From positions 105,251,027 through 105,315,026 of the forward strand of contig OW121856.1 in assembly GCA_933228895.1 (NCBI GenBank): a DNA stretch of 64,000 nucleotides, given 5' to 3'. Source of the stretch: Platycnemis pennipes. Lineage: Eukaryota > Arthropoda > Insecta > Odonata > Platycnemididae. This document shows, one piece after another, positions 25,401 through 40,400 of this stretch. How positions within the stretch are numbered: the first letter of the stretch is position 1; each line of letters opens with the position of its first letter. The translations under genes and the position numbers were made by a program. The notes beneath the pieces are model-generated. The model ran no database searches. It saw only the letters and a program-made list of their open reading frames with translations, and was not told where the DNA came from.

Positions 25401-28400
25401 GATTTAGTTCGATATACTTTATTTTAAAATTGATTTACTCATTTTTGTGATATAAACCTTCAAACTCAGGGGATGGAATTTTACAACATATATGCTTTGA
25501 GCTCGAATATAGTCCCCCACTCCAGACTTTTTCCGCGAAGATTTCGGCCAAAAAGGGGGGCTAGCTATATTCGGAGGAATACGGTACATATGCGGTTTCA
25601 TGGACCGTGTAACCTCCGATTCATCCATTCGTTCATGCAAACGTACATGAATCCGTTCACGCAAATGTATATGAATGTACGTAAGTACATGTTCGTACGT
25701 GTTGTCTACCGTGTAACCAGAGTACCGTGTAACTCGATTTTGATGATAGCGCTTCCTGTCGGCAGATTTCTGAACCTATTGGCCTTGGCGGCTCCGTCGA
25801 CAAAAACTACTCAACTCGACTTTCGTAAAAATACTCGAGTGCTCGAGTTGAGTACCAACTACTCGACTGGAATTTTCGAGTACTCGCACATCCCTCTATT
25901 CAACTTGTAATAACAAAATTTCTTCAGTAACAAAAATATTATTAACCTTTTTTATGGTCTTTACTAGGCCCGCATGTATTATTTCTTGTACATACGGCCC
26001 ATGGACTACACAATTCCTTAAGGATTTTCTATATTTGTTCACCACGAACTTGCTTAATGCAGTACTTAATTGGAATGTATTACTGGTGTTAGATGGGGGT
26101 TACCTGTATATACAGTCAAGCCCGCTTATATAAAACCCATGTATAACGAAGTTCCGGTTATAAGGAAGTGAAGGCTATTCCCCATCAAAAATTGCCATTT
26201 TACCATGCTAAAATCCCACTTTTAACAAACCTTTATTTATCGGAGGTCCACTCTTAACAAAGTTTTTTACACAACGGGTAACTCCATTCTTTCCGTAATA
26301 CCACCCAGTTGTCGTTAACATATGTTCTGTATTATCTGCAAGCCAAACTCAAACGAAGGTGTACATCTGATAATTTTGATCCATAAGGGGTTCGCCCGCC
26401 CCTTACTCTGTCTCCCATGAACGCCATGAAAGCTTTTGCTGCTCCGTGATTAAGATTGAGTTGGGGATGTCCGGTGACGGAAGGGTTGAGTGAGAGGTAG
26501 GGGTCAAGGTGGCTAGGTTGGAAAGGGCAACAACGCCCATGGCTAGAGATTGACAAAAAGGTCCTGCGGAGAAAGAAGACGGGAAGGAAGGGCGAAAGGA
26601 AAGAAGAGAAGGGTAATTCTGGTGATTCATAGCCATATGACGTTCTAATACAAGGCCTTATATAAAACCCATGTATAACGAATCCCCTTATTGTACCCAA
26701 TTGTATGTTGGGTACAATAAGGGGACAGGGTTTGGCTACGAAACGAGCAGGTGTCAGGGTTTTCCACTCCTCTGATTTTCTATTTTGCCCTGCCATCGAC
26801 TCGCGCTGCCTTGACTGTACATCACCTTCACTTTCTGCCTTTAGCTCTCCCAGGGGCACTGCTTTCAGCCTGGTCGTCAGCCGTCGCGTCAAGCAAGACT
26901 GCATGAGGTGTCAATTAAAATTATGCTTGTCTTCATATTGGTTGTGATGGATAACGAAATAAAAAGAAAAATTTTAATCTTGAGTTCAAAGTATACGATT
27001 ATGACGATACGATATATTCAAGAACATCTACGATATATTCAAGAACATCTACGATATATTCAAGAACATCAACGATAAAATGTCCAAGACGTGCGGCAAG
27101 AAAGTACGATATGTCTTTGAGTACTTTATCAACAATATTCAAAAATTGACAGAAGATCGAGAAGGCTAATGAAAGTACTGCTTTTGGAAGTGATCGTAAA
27201 AAGATCCATGGATCGAAGCATAGTGAAGTTGAGGGTGCTGTATTTAAAGGGTTTGGTGACATCCGTACACGAAACATTCCGATTAGTGGGGTACTATTGG
27301 AAACACTGGTCATGAACCGTGAAGCAATCGTGAACCTACGTGCTGCAGGCTCACAAATGCTTTAGGCAAGAACTTTCACCCTGGTAATGGGTGGTAGGAT
27401 AACTTCAAAAAATGATATAATATCGCTTACCACACCATTAGTGGGGAGTGTAACTCGGTAAATGATGTGACCTGCTGTCCTTGGCTTAGTTAAAATAAAA
27501 GTATTATTCAGAAATGCGCCACTTGTGATGTTTATAATGTGGATGAAACATCCCTCTTCTACCAATTGACCCCAAACAAGACAATGCACGTTAGGGGTGA
27601 GTCCTGTCATGGAGGTAAACATAGCAAGATCAGAATTACGTTATTGTGTTGCACTAATCTAAATGGAAGTGATAAAAGGTGACTTCATGTGATATGAAAA
27701 TCTGACAAGCCCCGGTGCTGATAGTTGTTCGCCATATGCCCGTCGGGTATAGGAGCAACAAAAAGGCGTGGATGACAAAGGAATTGTATTCCGAGTGGCT
27801 CATTAAATTTGACAATGATATGCTGTGTCAAAAACGTTACGTTTTGCTGATGATGGAAAACTGCAGTGCTCACTATATAACACTTAACCTGAAGCGTGTC
27901 TATATATAGACGTTGATTAGAAAATTGAATTCTAGGAAACATTCATGTGGAAAGATCCACCACCATCAGCCTCTGGGATGCAATTCAGATGATAAAGTGT
28001 CATGGGGAAGTATGTCACAAGCAACGATTTTCAGCTGCTGGAGGCATCCTGGTTTCCATTCGAAGATTCCGACGATGCGGAAGATGCTTCTTCTTATTCC
28101 AGTGACTTGAAATCTGATGTTGAAACCAATATCATGGATGATGAGATGACCAGGAATCTGCCCAAGGAATATGAATTATGGGGCCAAATTCCTGAGAAGG
28201 AAGGTAGTTTTGAGGGCTTTCGAGGACAAGTCAGCATAATATTCACCGTAGATCTTTAAATTTATTGGCCTGCTTCCCCCAAGACTTTGCTGCGATGATG
28301 AACTGCTGCATCATGATCCTTCCCAGTTGGAAGTCCCTTATCAGTTACGACCGCGAAAAAAAGTACAGTAGAAGCCCGGTATAGTGAGTACGGCTTATTG

Positions 28401-31400
28401 CGAGAATCGCGTTATAGCGAGTGATTGTCTTTGTACCACCAAAAGGCCTATGTTTTACAAGTAAAATAAAGCGGATATAGCGAGGCCAAAAAGTTCCTTC
28501 CACGGTATACGCTCGGTATTACGACAGATATCTCTCGAGGGCGATACGCCGCCTAGCAAAAAGTAACTATTGCATTTTGTATTATCTGCGAATTAAACTA
28601 AAAATACAAGATATCTACAACACCTAAAGCCAATTATGTCCAAACATAAGCGAATCATGGCCTTCAGTACGCTCTGCGCGCTCCCATTTTACGTTCTTCT
28701 TTTGTTAGGCCCAGTCATTAGTGGGAGGGGAGTGGACGGACGAGCAAATTGAGAGTAGGAGAGGGAGTTAGGTCTAGGCATGGGCGATATTGATAATCGG
28801 AGCGCGATAAGATATCGGGGCATGATAAGATATCGGGGCACGATAAGATATCAGGGTACGATATTATCACTATATATATCACGATAAACATCATAAAATA
28901 ACATGATATCGCGTCCCGATAAAATATCACAATATATTATCACGATCAAAGAAAGTGATATTGCGCTCGTTCAAATATCGCGTAATAGCGCCCGATGAAT
29001 TATCGTGATATTGCGCCGGTTAATCGTGTCGTAAAAGACAGTCATTGAGTTGACCTTCGCTTAAGCTGGAGCAAGTAAGTTTGAAAACTTACTATTCTGC
29101 TATCTGCTAATTCAAATTCTCAGCAGTTCTCTCTTTCAATTTCAGTGGTCTGATAGTTGACGTACTTTCGTGGAAAGATTGCTCCAGCTTAAGCGAACGG
29201 CTGTCTTTTTCCAACACGATTAGCCGGCGCAATATTACGATAATTCATCGGGCGCACTTACGTGATATTTGAACCAGCGCAATATCACTATCTTTTATTG
29301 TGACATTTATCGTGATAATATATCGTGATGTTTTATCGGGGCATGATATTGTGATATTTTATCGGGACGTGATATCATGGTATTTTATCGTGATATTTAT
29401 CGTTTCCCGATATATCGTCAATTTTAAAAACTCAAAATCAACTGATGGACGTACCGGTTAACATTCAAAAACTCGACAAAGTTGATATTATCGTCATGGC
29501 ATATTCGCAAAATTATCCAAAAACTTTCACAGTATACCTAATATTTTAATTCTGACTAGTTACGGTGCCTTCACAGTTTTCTTCGGCGATCGAAAAATAG
29601 AAGAACTGGAAGAAAAACACCGAAACTAGGGGAATTAATGTTTTATATAATGGAAAATGTCCTGTTTCTTTCATGATATATGTTGATATTTTACCAGACT
29701 GTGCCTTAAATGACTTTTTTGCAGTTTACCATCATCAAATACCATGGAAACAAAAGAAAAACAGTAAATACAAACGACTATGAGAATTAGGTGGGTTTTT
29801 TTCAACACCTTCGGATATAACGAGCGCTCGATTTAGCGAGTGATTTCCGAGGGATTATGAGCACTCGTTATACCGGGATTCCACTGTATCACTTTTCACT
29901 CATCGCTTTCCCATGCCCTAACTTCCCAGGTGGCTTCCAATAGAGGAGGAGCTTGGGAGAGGGTAGAGAAGGGTAGGGGTGAGCATCATGTCAAGGTCTG
30001 CAATGATTCCCTTAGCACTACAGTCATCCAACCAGAACCTGGAAGGAGGGGAGGCTCGGAAGGAAGAGAGGGCAAGGCATTGTTTATGGTGCGAATAATC
30101 CGGAAAAAAGCTAGGGATGGAGCGGCCGAGATGCAAATGTAATCGAGGGATGTTTGATTTGGGGTAAACAGCTGCTGGCATGCAGTGCACCATAAGCATT
30201 AGCAATTGTTCAAAATAGCTTGGCAACACTTCAAAGTAACTTACGCTCAAGAACGTGATAACAAAATCACAATGACTTTGAAATAGGTGCTAACTAATCA
30301 TCGAAGTGCGCTACTCCGGTTAATCGTTTCGAAATAACAATACATTGGGGTCTCACGGGACGAAAATAGATTTTGAGATTCATATTAACCCTACCATCAA
30401 GTACGCAAGCCGCGTCACTACAGCAGTGACCTCCAAAATAGGCCTCGGAAAAACTGGTCCACATATTACGAAGTTTGGTTATTATGAAGTAAATATTCAG
30501 CCCCAACTTCGTTATAAACGGGCTTGACTGTACAAACATTTAACGAGTTTATTCATTAATGATTGAGAGAGTGAAATCAATTCATGGGGATTGAGTAAGA
30601 AAGAAATGGAATATTAGTAGTCCACTACTTGGATTTGTTTACATATGAACTTTTGAAAAATTATGATACGAGTATATAATTTGTACCATGTTTTAAATTC
30701 GTGCAACATACTTGAACAGCAAGATACATATGTATACTACTTTTCGTACGTGCAAAGGGAGTGGTTGGTTCCAAATGGGTATATGTAATTGCAAGAAGCT
30801 ACAAAACATAAATACTAACTAATCCAGTCAGAACTAGCAAATACAGAGTAAACACAAAAAGAGTAGTGACAAACCTTATGGCTCCTCAGCAATACTTGCT
30901 CAAATTCCAATACTGGGACCACAGCCACAGTCCAAGGTACTTCATGCAAACCTTTTGAATATTCACAACTTCGAATCAACGCTAAGAGTAAAGGAATTGC
31001 TGCCTTCAGAGTGGCCCGACGAATCTCTGAAAGTCCTTTGACTAGCGGCACCTGAACAAGTATTCCCCAGAATACCATGCACCGACGCAGGAGGCCAGGG
31101 ATGGAACAACTGGAGCTCACCTGCAAGAGAAACTCCAGCTGAAATGCCATCGCTAATACTTTTCACCTTAAATTTCACGGCCAGTGTTGTTACAGACTTA
31201 ATAACACAAATGTCACAATCAAAATGTATTTAGCACTTATCCATAAAACCTTTCAAGCCACCAGAATTTTGGAGAGGGAAGTTTAAGAAGAAAAATACAT
31301 TTGTATTAGTTCAGTTAGTTAAAGCTGGACTTACAAAAGACAAGAAATATATTAAGCTTTACATATGGGTTCAGTCACATTGAATTGTTTTATAAACTTT

Positions 31401-34400
31401 AAAGATTATGCAAAAACTCCAGAATATGTCCCTTCATGATTTGGAATTGTTTCCAAAAAAGAATTCAATCCATGACTGAAAATTCATAGCCATAAATCCA
31501 TAGTACAAGTTAAATATCATATAGATGAAGGAGCCAGGGAGTTACTGAGGAGTTCTAGCGACCAAGACACTCTTGAGAAAATGGAAATCATCAGTACTGT
31601 CAATTTAGATTCTAATGTTGAAATGGCCATTCGTGTGTTTCCTGCTTATCCCTCCTCAAGCTATCCCAATTCCAATAAACACTATTACCCAGATAGTCTC
31701 CTGCCCTGAGAGACCCCCTTTTCCCCACAGAGTAAACACAGAGATCCATGTATTAGTCTTCTGTGTTTACATCTGAGTATGAATAAACCAGCTGAAAGCA
31801 ACAGTGAAATATAATCAACATTGTGGTACAAAAAAGTGCTCATTCAATGATATGGATTGCCTATAATCTCTAGTAATACTTCCAACTGTTCACTGTACCA
31901 CTGAAGTACCTAAACAAACAGAACTGTAGAACAAATTAATATCCTTCAATGAATTGTTCTATGTTAAGGATTCCTCAGAATTTGAATAACTTTAGGAGCA
32001 ACTTGCAATAAAAACTAAAACAAAACACTACCGTATTTACTCGTGTATTGCCGCGCCCTCGTGTATCCCGCGCACCCCTATTTTCGGGCAGGCTCGTGAG
32101 GAAAAAATTATTTCTACCGAAAAAAAACTTTTTCCCTCCAGTCTGCATCATTTTGTCATAACATGAATTCACGTTCTTTAATAGAAATGCTGTACCTAAA
32201 TTACGTGTATGTCTTTCTCATTAATTGATTGAATTACGTGTTATTATCGTTATGATCGTCAACGCGTCGTGTATCAATACACGGCCCGAACGGCCTCTTT
32301 TACTGTGCATCTGTTTCTCGTAGCATCTCACAGTAATCACAGTTACATACGATCACATCATCCAGCTATAAAAATGGCATCAGTTCAAAATAACTTCCAA
32401 CTGAAATAATTGCAAAATATATACAATTTCAGCCCATGATTACTCGATTATTACGGAAATCCGTTGGCATATCAACAAATAAAAGCCAAACGCCATCCGT
32501 ACAGATAGCGGTGATCTCGTCTGCTCTCTGCGTAGTAGCTGTGGACTGGGACGATTTAACAACACCGGAAAGTCTTGGGAACACACGGAAAAAACTAAGC
32601 TCAATGTAATAACAATTATAATTCTTATAAAACTAAAGAAAAACACATTCCCGGAAATATAATCATAAATCACTAATGAATATTCATATCATAACAGTTC
32701 TCATATTTAGTTTTCGTCACTGCTAGGTTCAGATACACCATATTTCCTTCCTGCTGTTCGATTTCCTATTTTTTCGACATCGTTTATAATACGCAGCTTT
32801 GTACTCACAGGAAACAATCGCAATTTCACATCATAATTCATTTTTAGGGTGATAATTGCAAATTATTTTAAAGTGCTAAATGATCAATTCGAACTCGTTT
32901 ACTACTCTCACACACGGAGCGGATAGCATGGATAGTAAGAAGGTATAATCTCAGAGCATACGACTATTGCCACCACGTAACAAATTTTTTGTCGTGTCTT
33001 TGCAATGTAGCTTTAATGTGTACGCAAAAGGAGCTATCTATTATGTAAAAATGTTGCCACAGATAAGTGATAGCGAAACAAACTCTGCTTACGATTTTGA
33101 AAAAACATAAAGCCCCTTGAGTCAACTTACAGGATACATTCTATTTAAATACATATCAGTGCTACAATGTGTTGTCCTACTTACGATCTATACGCGATAA
33201 ATCTATTGCTTTGACAAATGGTGTTTCTGATCTTGCGTTTCTTCCAGTACCGTCGTACGCTCAGACTTTGTTAAACACAGATTTTTATTATTAATTACAT
33301 ACTTCGAAATTTCAGAATACTTTACAATGTACGATTTACTACTAGACCATGCTGCGAAGACTAGTATACCACTACTACTAGACTACTAACCATACTACTA
33401 GACAATGTGAAACTTGGGAGAAAAAACAACAGGAATCTGAGGGAAAATGGTGCGCGGCTTACACGAAAATCTGGAGGATTCGTGTAAGCCACACACCCCC
33501 ATTTTTTCTCCGGCATTTAGGGAAAAAAGGTGCACGGCTTACATGCGTAAATACGGTATATCTACCCATTCTGAATTAACTTGCATGTTTCACCACCAAA
33601 TATTGACTATTAAAGTGACTGCACCGAAGAAAAAGTAAAACATACTTTGCTTGCCAATAAAACTCAGAAGTTTTGACCGTCACACCGATACCAGTCCCAC
33701 CTAGAAGCATGAAAAACATTATTACTTGGTAGGTTATTCAGGGGAGGCGACCGATAGACGAGGTCATCTGCACCAATAGGATAGGTAGGCAATTGGGTAA
33801 TGGTAGGAGTTTTCAGGGAATGGAGGAAGGGTGGAGAGAAACCCGGCATCAGCATTAGCCTACTCTTAACGAAAGGCACCAAGGGGACCACGGCTTAACG
33901 TCCCATCTGACGGACAGAGTACTGAACTTGAAATGCCCTCCACTAGGCACTCAAGTGGGGACTGGTTTTCCACTGAAAAATCTACCAGGAATCGAACCCG
34001 GGCCCTCAGAATGGGAGGCCAGTACTTTAGCCACCACACCAACTCAATCCCCAACATCATTACTGCCATATTTAAAACTTACAACTAAATTCTCAGTAGC
34101 ACCACAAAACACATCAGCAAACACTCACCGTTTTCTCCAACAGGTCATCACACAAAAGCACAAACTCCTTTTTATTGGCAGACAACAGGAGAGTCTTCAC
34201 GGCATTTATATACAATTTATTTTCATCCAAGGCACGGTTGTGTGCAGAAATTAAAAGTTGCCACATGGACCAAGCAAACATTGGAGGGCAGCCTTTCAGC
34301 AGCACCCGTAGTGCTAGCAACTTCTCAATTAGCTCAATGCAACACGAATCAAATTCAGCTGACTGAGCATCAGAGACTTTGCAGCCATTCAAGCCCACCA

Positions 34401-37400
34401 AGGCATCGCTGGATTCAGGCCCCAATCTGCTTCTCAACACTTGAAGAACTCCCTCCAGGAGAGCCCCCACTTTGCGTAACCTGCAAAAAATTTTAATTGT
34501 GATAGAAACGAGTCAATTCATACTCATATCAAAGGCAAGAATTAAATAAACATATAAATTAATCAATGTCATCGCAAAGCATCACTCCTGTAAATACTGC
34601 AGCAAACCAGTCATCATGTAGGTAGTCAAAAGTATGCCAAACAATGCACGAGCAATCCAAGTTTTTATCACACTATCAATTCTCGGTTATGTTTGCCGTT
34701 CTTAGGTTATGCTCATTGTAAACTGTTTCAATCACATTTCATGCCGTTTTGTCTCATGGTCACGTGCCGGTTGTTTTCACGTTTGGCAACATTTTTTGAG
34801 ATATATGCTTACATAATATAAAAAAAATACCTACCATTATCACATTCTGACATAAGGTGACTTTTATTGACATTGTACTCCAATGGTTACAAACGGTGTC
34901 AGCCGAAAATCATTTTCTTTCTTTCCCTTGGTTTTCAAGGTTTCCCACAGAGTTTTTGTATTTTTCCAGCAGGGTGGCTACTGATTACCAATTTTCAAAT
35001 TCCTTGACTTTTCCCTGATGGCTTTACCAATTTCCCTGACCGATCGCCAAAAGGTCTCCTATTGTCGGAATATTTTATTTCTGCTGAATTTAATTTTCGC
35101 CAAAACTCAGAAAATGTTAAAAGCTGAAATCAATACATTAAAAGCTGAATGAAAAATATATGGAACCTAGGCCCTAATGAAAAAATATATTAAACCTTCA
35201 CAAGTTAAGCCCTCACACAAATTGTACACACTTTTAATACATGTTTCGTGGCCGTATATGTTTCCTTCAGTAAACTTACAAATTGAAATTGTCTAATTCT
35301 TCAAGGAAGAGGTGGCGTGTCGCGGTAGTTCTGGGAAGTTGAGGATCACTGAAAAAGTAATTCCCTGACAATTCCAGGTTTTCCCTGACAATCGCCACCC
35401 TGTTATTGCACATTGTTCCCAACACTTTTCAATCCAATTTCCTATCAAATCTGGATATGTAGTCAATATGTAAAACCACATAAATTATTGAAGACTACTA
35501 GGGAGTCAGATAAAAAGGTAAATAAAGGAGAGAGATTGGATGACTAGCAGATTTAATAAATTCAAATATTAATCGCAACTCAAATATTTGAATACCTCGA
35601 ATAAGGAAAGCAATTAATATATATAAAATGTCTTTCTCCCAATTTATTAGTTGCCTGTTCAAGTAAAATGCTACAACTTGATTTAATTAAAATACTTCAA
35701 TCCAGTTTTGAATTTCAAATAAATAATAACATAAGATAACTACTCATTATGGATTATTGAATGCATTAACTTTCATAAGTGTTGATAAGCCAACGGAAAG
35801 TAATAATACACCCTAGAAGTTAAGTCCAGTTTTGAATTACCCACAAACTAGTGTCAAAGTTCAAGTAAATTTAACTTGGGCTTGGCAATATTACCCACAG
35901 ATCGGACAGAAATAAATACAATTACTATTAATAGGCAAAAATTATGGGCAAAACTGATGACTAAATCAGTAAAGTTCTACAGTTAGAAAAGTATACCCCT
36001 TGGGTTTGAGAAGCTATCCCTTCCAAAAGAGGACACCAATTTCAATGCAGTTTGATAATACTGGTAATTATTATTTCTCTACTTCTCTATACTCTGCATG
36101 CTGACCACCTTGTGGGCTCAATGGCCCCACTCAAATTAAAGACAAGACACCAGTTTGAAAATAGTAGTTTTATTCAAATTTGATAACTTTTGCATATTTT
36201 AAAATAAATAAAAATTGTTTTCTTCCGATTCTCAAAAACATCATCAGCTCTTTATTTTAAGTTTCAATTAAATATGTGAAAGAGTTCTGTTACCTGGGAA
36301 GCCGAAAAAAATAGTAGAATAGCCCAGGAAAAGAGGGCATTCTATTAAAAGAAGAATCTACTTACAGCAGGAAATAAAACTTAGAAGTACGGAAGGAATT
36401 CATCAGAATGTACATCTGGAGCAAGTTTCTTTACAGCAGTGAGGCATGGACGATGACAGCAGCAGAGAAGGGTGGAAACATTCGAAACATGGTGTTACTG
36501 AAGAATGATAAAGATAAAATGGATTGACTGAGTGACAAACGAAGAAGTCCTAAGAAGAGTGGAAGAAAAGAAAAGTCTGTTGCAAACTCTAAAAAGAAGA
36601 TGGGACAACCTAATTGGTAGAAATCCGTGAAATTCGCAAGAGGCGATATCGCGAAATAGCGCGAATTAACGCGAAATCGGAAAATAAAACGAAATTTCAC
36701 CTTTTTCGCGAATTTTACATGAATTAGCGAAAAAATCACATGTAAAGAGTCATAATCGATTAAAGTCTAAGCCACCATCGTTTAACGCTGCTGACGTTCA
36801 TTCGCTCTATCTCATTACGATTCAAAGGTAAATTGGCTTGTTTTGTCTCGCGCATATCGCATTCGCATAATATCACGCACTGTAGTGATGTCTCCGCCAG
36901 AATTTGCCGTTAAATTAATCACCGCCTCTCTCTTCGATTCACATTTATCAATCCTGAAATTCTCGGAAATATCTAGAATAACGCGCTTTCTCTCCTGAAG
37001 AATAAAATATTCTGAATCAATAATGTGCTGAAAGAAATTTAACACGGCCGCGGAAGAGCGGAAATATAAGCTCACTCGCCCACGCGCACGCGTCAATGCC
37101 AAGCAGTAATTCCGGTGAATCACCGCGACGCAGTAGACAGCGTAATTCAATAACTTGTTGCAGGAAAACCTTTAGTGTGGGCCTAATGTAACAATTTTGT
37201 AGACTTAAACACGGCCGCTGGCTATTACAAAAGTGAATGAGCGGTCTAGGCCGACTCCTGTAGTATATTCTTATGGAAGCATTATTTGATTTATGTAAAT
37301 TTGATGTAATGATTTTACGTAATGCTATTTTGGTCCCCAGTGGAGATATCAATTCGATTTTACGAAATGAAACAACAGAACTTAAAGAAACTTAAACAAA

Positions 37401-40400
37401 ATCCGGCAGATTCTTGCCCATCTTTAAAGGAAATCTTCAATACAATGACATACTACTGTGAAATTCAACTGTAACAGATCAATCTTGCACAAGTTCATAG
37501 AAACATTTTCTCAGATTCTTACAAATCAATTGCATACAAACAAATTGATTGCTGTGTTTACAGAAATAGTTTAGCAACTGTGTCCCACAGCCCACCTGGT
37601 TTGTTTACATACATAATCTCGTGACGTTTTAGAATCACTTGTCAATTGGAGAGACTGAAAAGATACATTTTTTGGGTTTTGCTAATCAATGGGATGGAGT
37701 GATATTTTGTCATGTTAGAGTTTCTGATATTTTTGCTAATAATGGGGTCGTTTACTATGTTTTTTTATTCCCAAATCTGATAGAGTTTGTAAAATAAAAA
37801 GACTGGTATTTTTCCGTTTTTTGATACGTGAATTATACCTCGAGTTATAAGCAGTGGAAAACTGATGTTTTTAACCCTTTCGGAAAAGTGGGCATGATGC
37901 GACATCTTACGTCATCCATTTCATCCAATCACAACAGAGCCCACCAAGATACTTTGCCTTATCGCAATGGGGGGGACACAGCTGACTCTGCCAATAGGAT
38001 CTGTGCGAGCAGACCTTCCGAGAACCCCGCTCCACTCCCTTCCCTTCCCCTAAAAGCTGCCAAGGACACGAGGAAAATAACATCAATTTAATCAAAGCAG
38101 CTTCTTCAGTGGGCGTCACCTTTTGCTTATTTTAATTTTTGATTTATGAGTAAATGGCTCTCGTTAGAAGATTAATATTTACATTAAAATTCATTTTTCG
38201 TTTCCTTCTAACGATTTTGTGTACAAAAGTGATCTCGGTTCGAGTAAACATTGTAGTAGTGACATAAGTTTGAATTTCTCACTAAGTAAATGTTTCATGG
38301 TTCTTTATAACTCATTTTTCTAGTATCTGTACTCCACAACTATATTTATGCACTATCAGGCATTTTCAGCCATATAAACTTACCTCTGCTCATCTTTCAC
38401 ACTGGAAAACCTCTCCAGAAGCATACGGTAGCACGTCATGCTCTGCTTGTTCAACTTCAAAGGGTTGAAGTCCAGCCTCCGCAACAAGCAGTTAGCAAGA
38501 GATCCATAGCATTTATCACAAAACTGCTTAACTAACAACTTTTCAGCAGATGACCTCTTGCATTTCTGAAAATTTAGCTTCCATTATTAATATGTACAAT
38601 ACTACATACAATGAAATATACCTAATAATGAACACAAGGCAGTGGCTGCCAAACCTTCCCAACCACTTCGGCACCTTTTTGAATCAAACATTTTTCGTGG
38701 ATCCCCAGGAAATACTTAATTCTGTATATGTTCAATGAGGCATAACACAGGATACAATTGTAAAAAAGAACAGGAGCTGCTGAGAGTAACTAGCAGAGCC
38801 CTTCGGACACCACAAAGTACAGTTTAGGGAATTCTGGTATAAGAACACTACAAAGAAACTCTGAAAATCTCCAATGCTGAAGAAGAATCAGGATTAACCA
38901 AAATTCTTTATAACAAAATAAAACTTGTTTTTCCACATTCCCCTTTTCTATTGGTAGGCATGTACTGCTGATCTGCATCACTGATGTACTGCTACAACAC
39001 TATTGCAGTACTGCTATAATTGATTTTAACACTAGGACAATGGAAATTTCGCACAAATTTGACCCCTCCAACACAGGAATTATTCATTTCCTGTGATGTG
39101 GTATAGTATTAATTAGGGATTACATAATACTTATAAATAAGAACTTTACTCCTATCAAAGGTATCACTATAATACTTCCTTTTTTTTACACCATTCTTGA
39201 GGGAAAGCCATAGTAAGAACACGGGCAATGGTAGAAATTTTGCGCTCGTTGAGTCCGCCCTCCAACTGCACTAGTCATCGACTGCCTTGAGAAACATTTT
39301 CCAAATGGTAGGTAGTACAAATATGAGCATAACTCATGTGAATAAATGTAACCGCCATCACCACTCGGAGACAACATTGCAAATCGACCCTCACTGAACA
39401 TCAACACATTTACACTCCACCTGCTGACTAAAAAAATCTATCAATTTCAAATCGGACGATGCGACCAAGCGAATGAGTTAGCTTCAAATTCTAACAATGT
39501 ACACATTGAAAGTATGAACAGACTCAAGGAAAATCAAGTTTCAATTTGGAGACTACAGAGAATTATATTTTAAGTAAAAGTCCGAGAGGAAATGCAACAC
39601 AATCATGTTGACGTGGCGAAGGAGTAAAAAGTGGGCATTTGAGACGTGGAAGGCATAGTTACATTCGGGCATTCTTTAACTGTTGAAAAATACATTTATA
39701 GTATTAATAGCAATAATACAGGGAAAAAGTTTAAAATTTATATCACAGCGAGGGGGACATATTTGACCTCTCCGGCCTCAAGGGTAAAAATGAAAACTTC
39801 AACAAAACCGTTCAACTGTTTTTTATGAAATTCATCACGTTTATATCTTGTCTTAAAAATAAAGAGTCATGAAATTTGGTTTACATCAGTAAAAAATTAA
39901 GAGATCGTCAGCATTTTCAAAATGCCGAAGGGTCAAATTTGACCCCTACGGACTTCTAGTGTTAAATAATCTTTTGCACCATGTTTTTTATATTTAATGG
40001 ATTATTTTGAGAAAAACTAAACAAAGTCAAAACTATACCGTACAAAATGCCTCAAAGAGAACACTTACATTGAACAAACAAATGCTATTGGTCCCACCGA
40101 CTTCACATACAAATCCAATTGCACCTCTCATGAATGAATTACCACTTTAGAAAAATTCCTATTCAATGAAATGAAATATTGCCTCTGTCCTAAAATGTCT
40201 AAAAAAACCTCTACACAGTAAATTTTTGCTAACAATCTGTTATTTCACTTAACATATTTTGACATGCCTAATATCATGTACAAATACCCTCTGGCTAGTA
40301 ACTTAAATCTCTGGGCAAATAAAATGTATTACAATCAGTACCTCACATTCATATCCTGGTCCCGAGAGGGAATCTTACCATAGAAGCACTAGGATGATAC

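Larger units (their letters stand above)
26113..30530. mobile_element. Tigger/pogo element with CAGTCAAGCCCG termini, 4.4 kb with nested insertions
   Basis: CAGTCAAGCCCGCTTATA at 26113 is mirrored by TTATAAACGGGCTTGACTG ending at 30530, each flanked by TA. It contains a decayed transposase (about 26990-28260), a nested TA-flanked element (28366-29886) and within that an inverted-repeat block (28774-29418). A second internal copy of the subterminal motif ATAAAACCCATGTATAACGA occurs at 26656 as well as 26138, so the 5' part has been rearranged. Confidence 0.82.

Noticed and set aside
26332..26904. 190-residue minus-strand open frame
   Set aside because: It overlaps the Tigger element and its palindrome, is low in recognisable domains and runs antisense to a transposase remnant region.
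33988..34056. Functional tRNA gene
   Set aside because: A and B boxes are present but stems are not maintained, and a SINE body follows directly.
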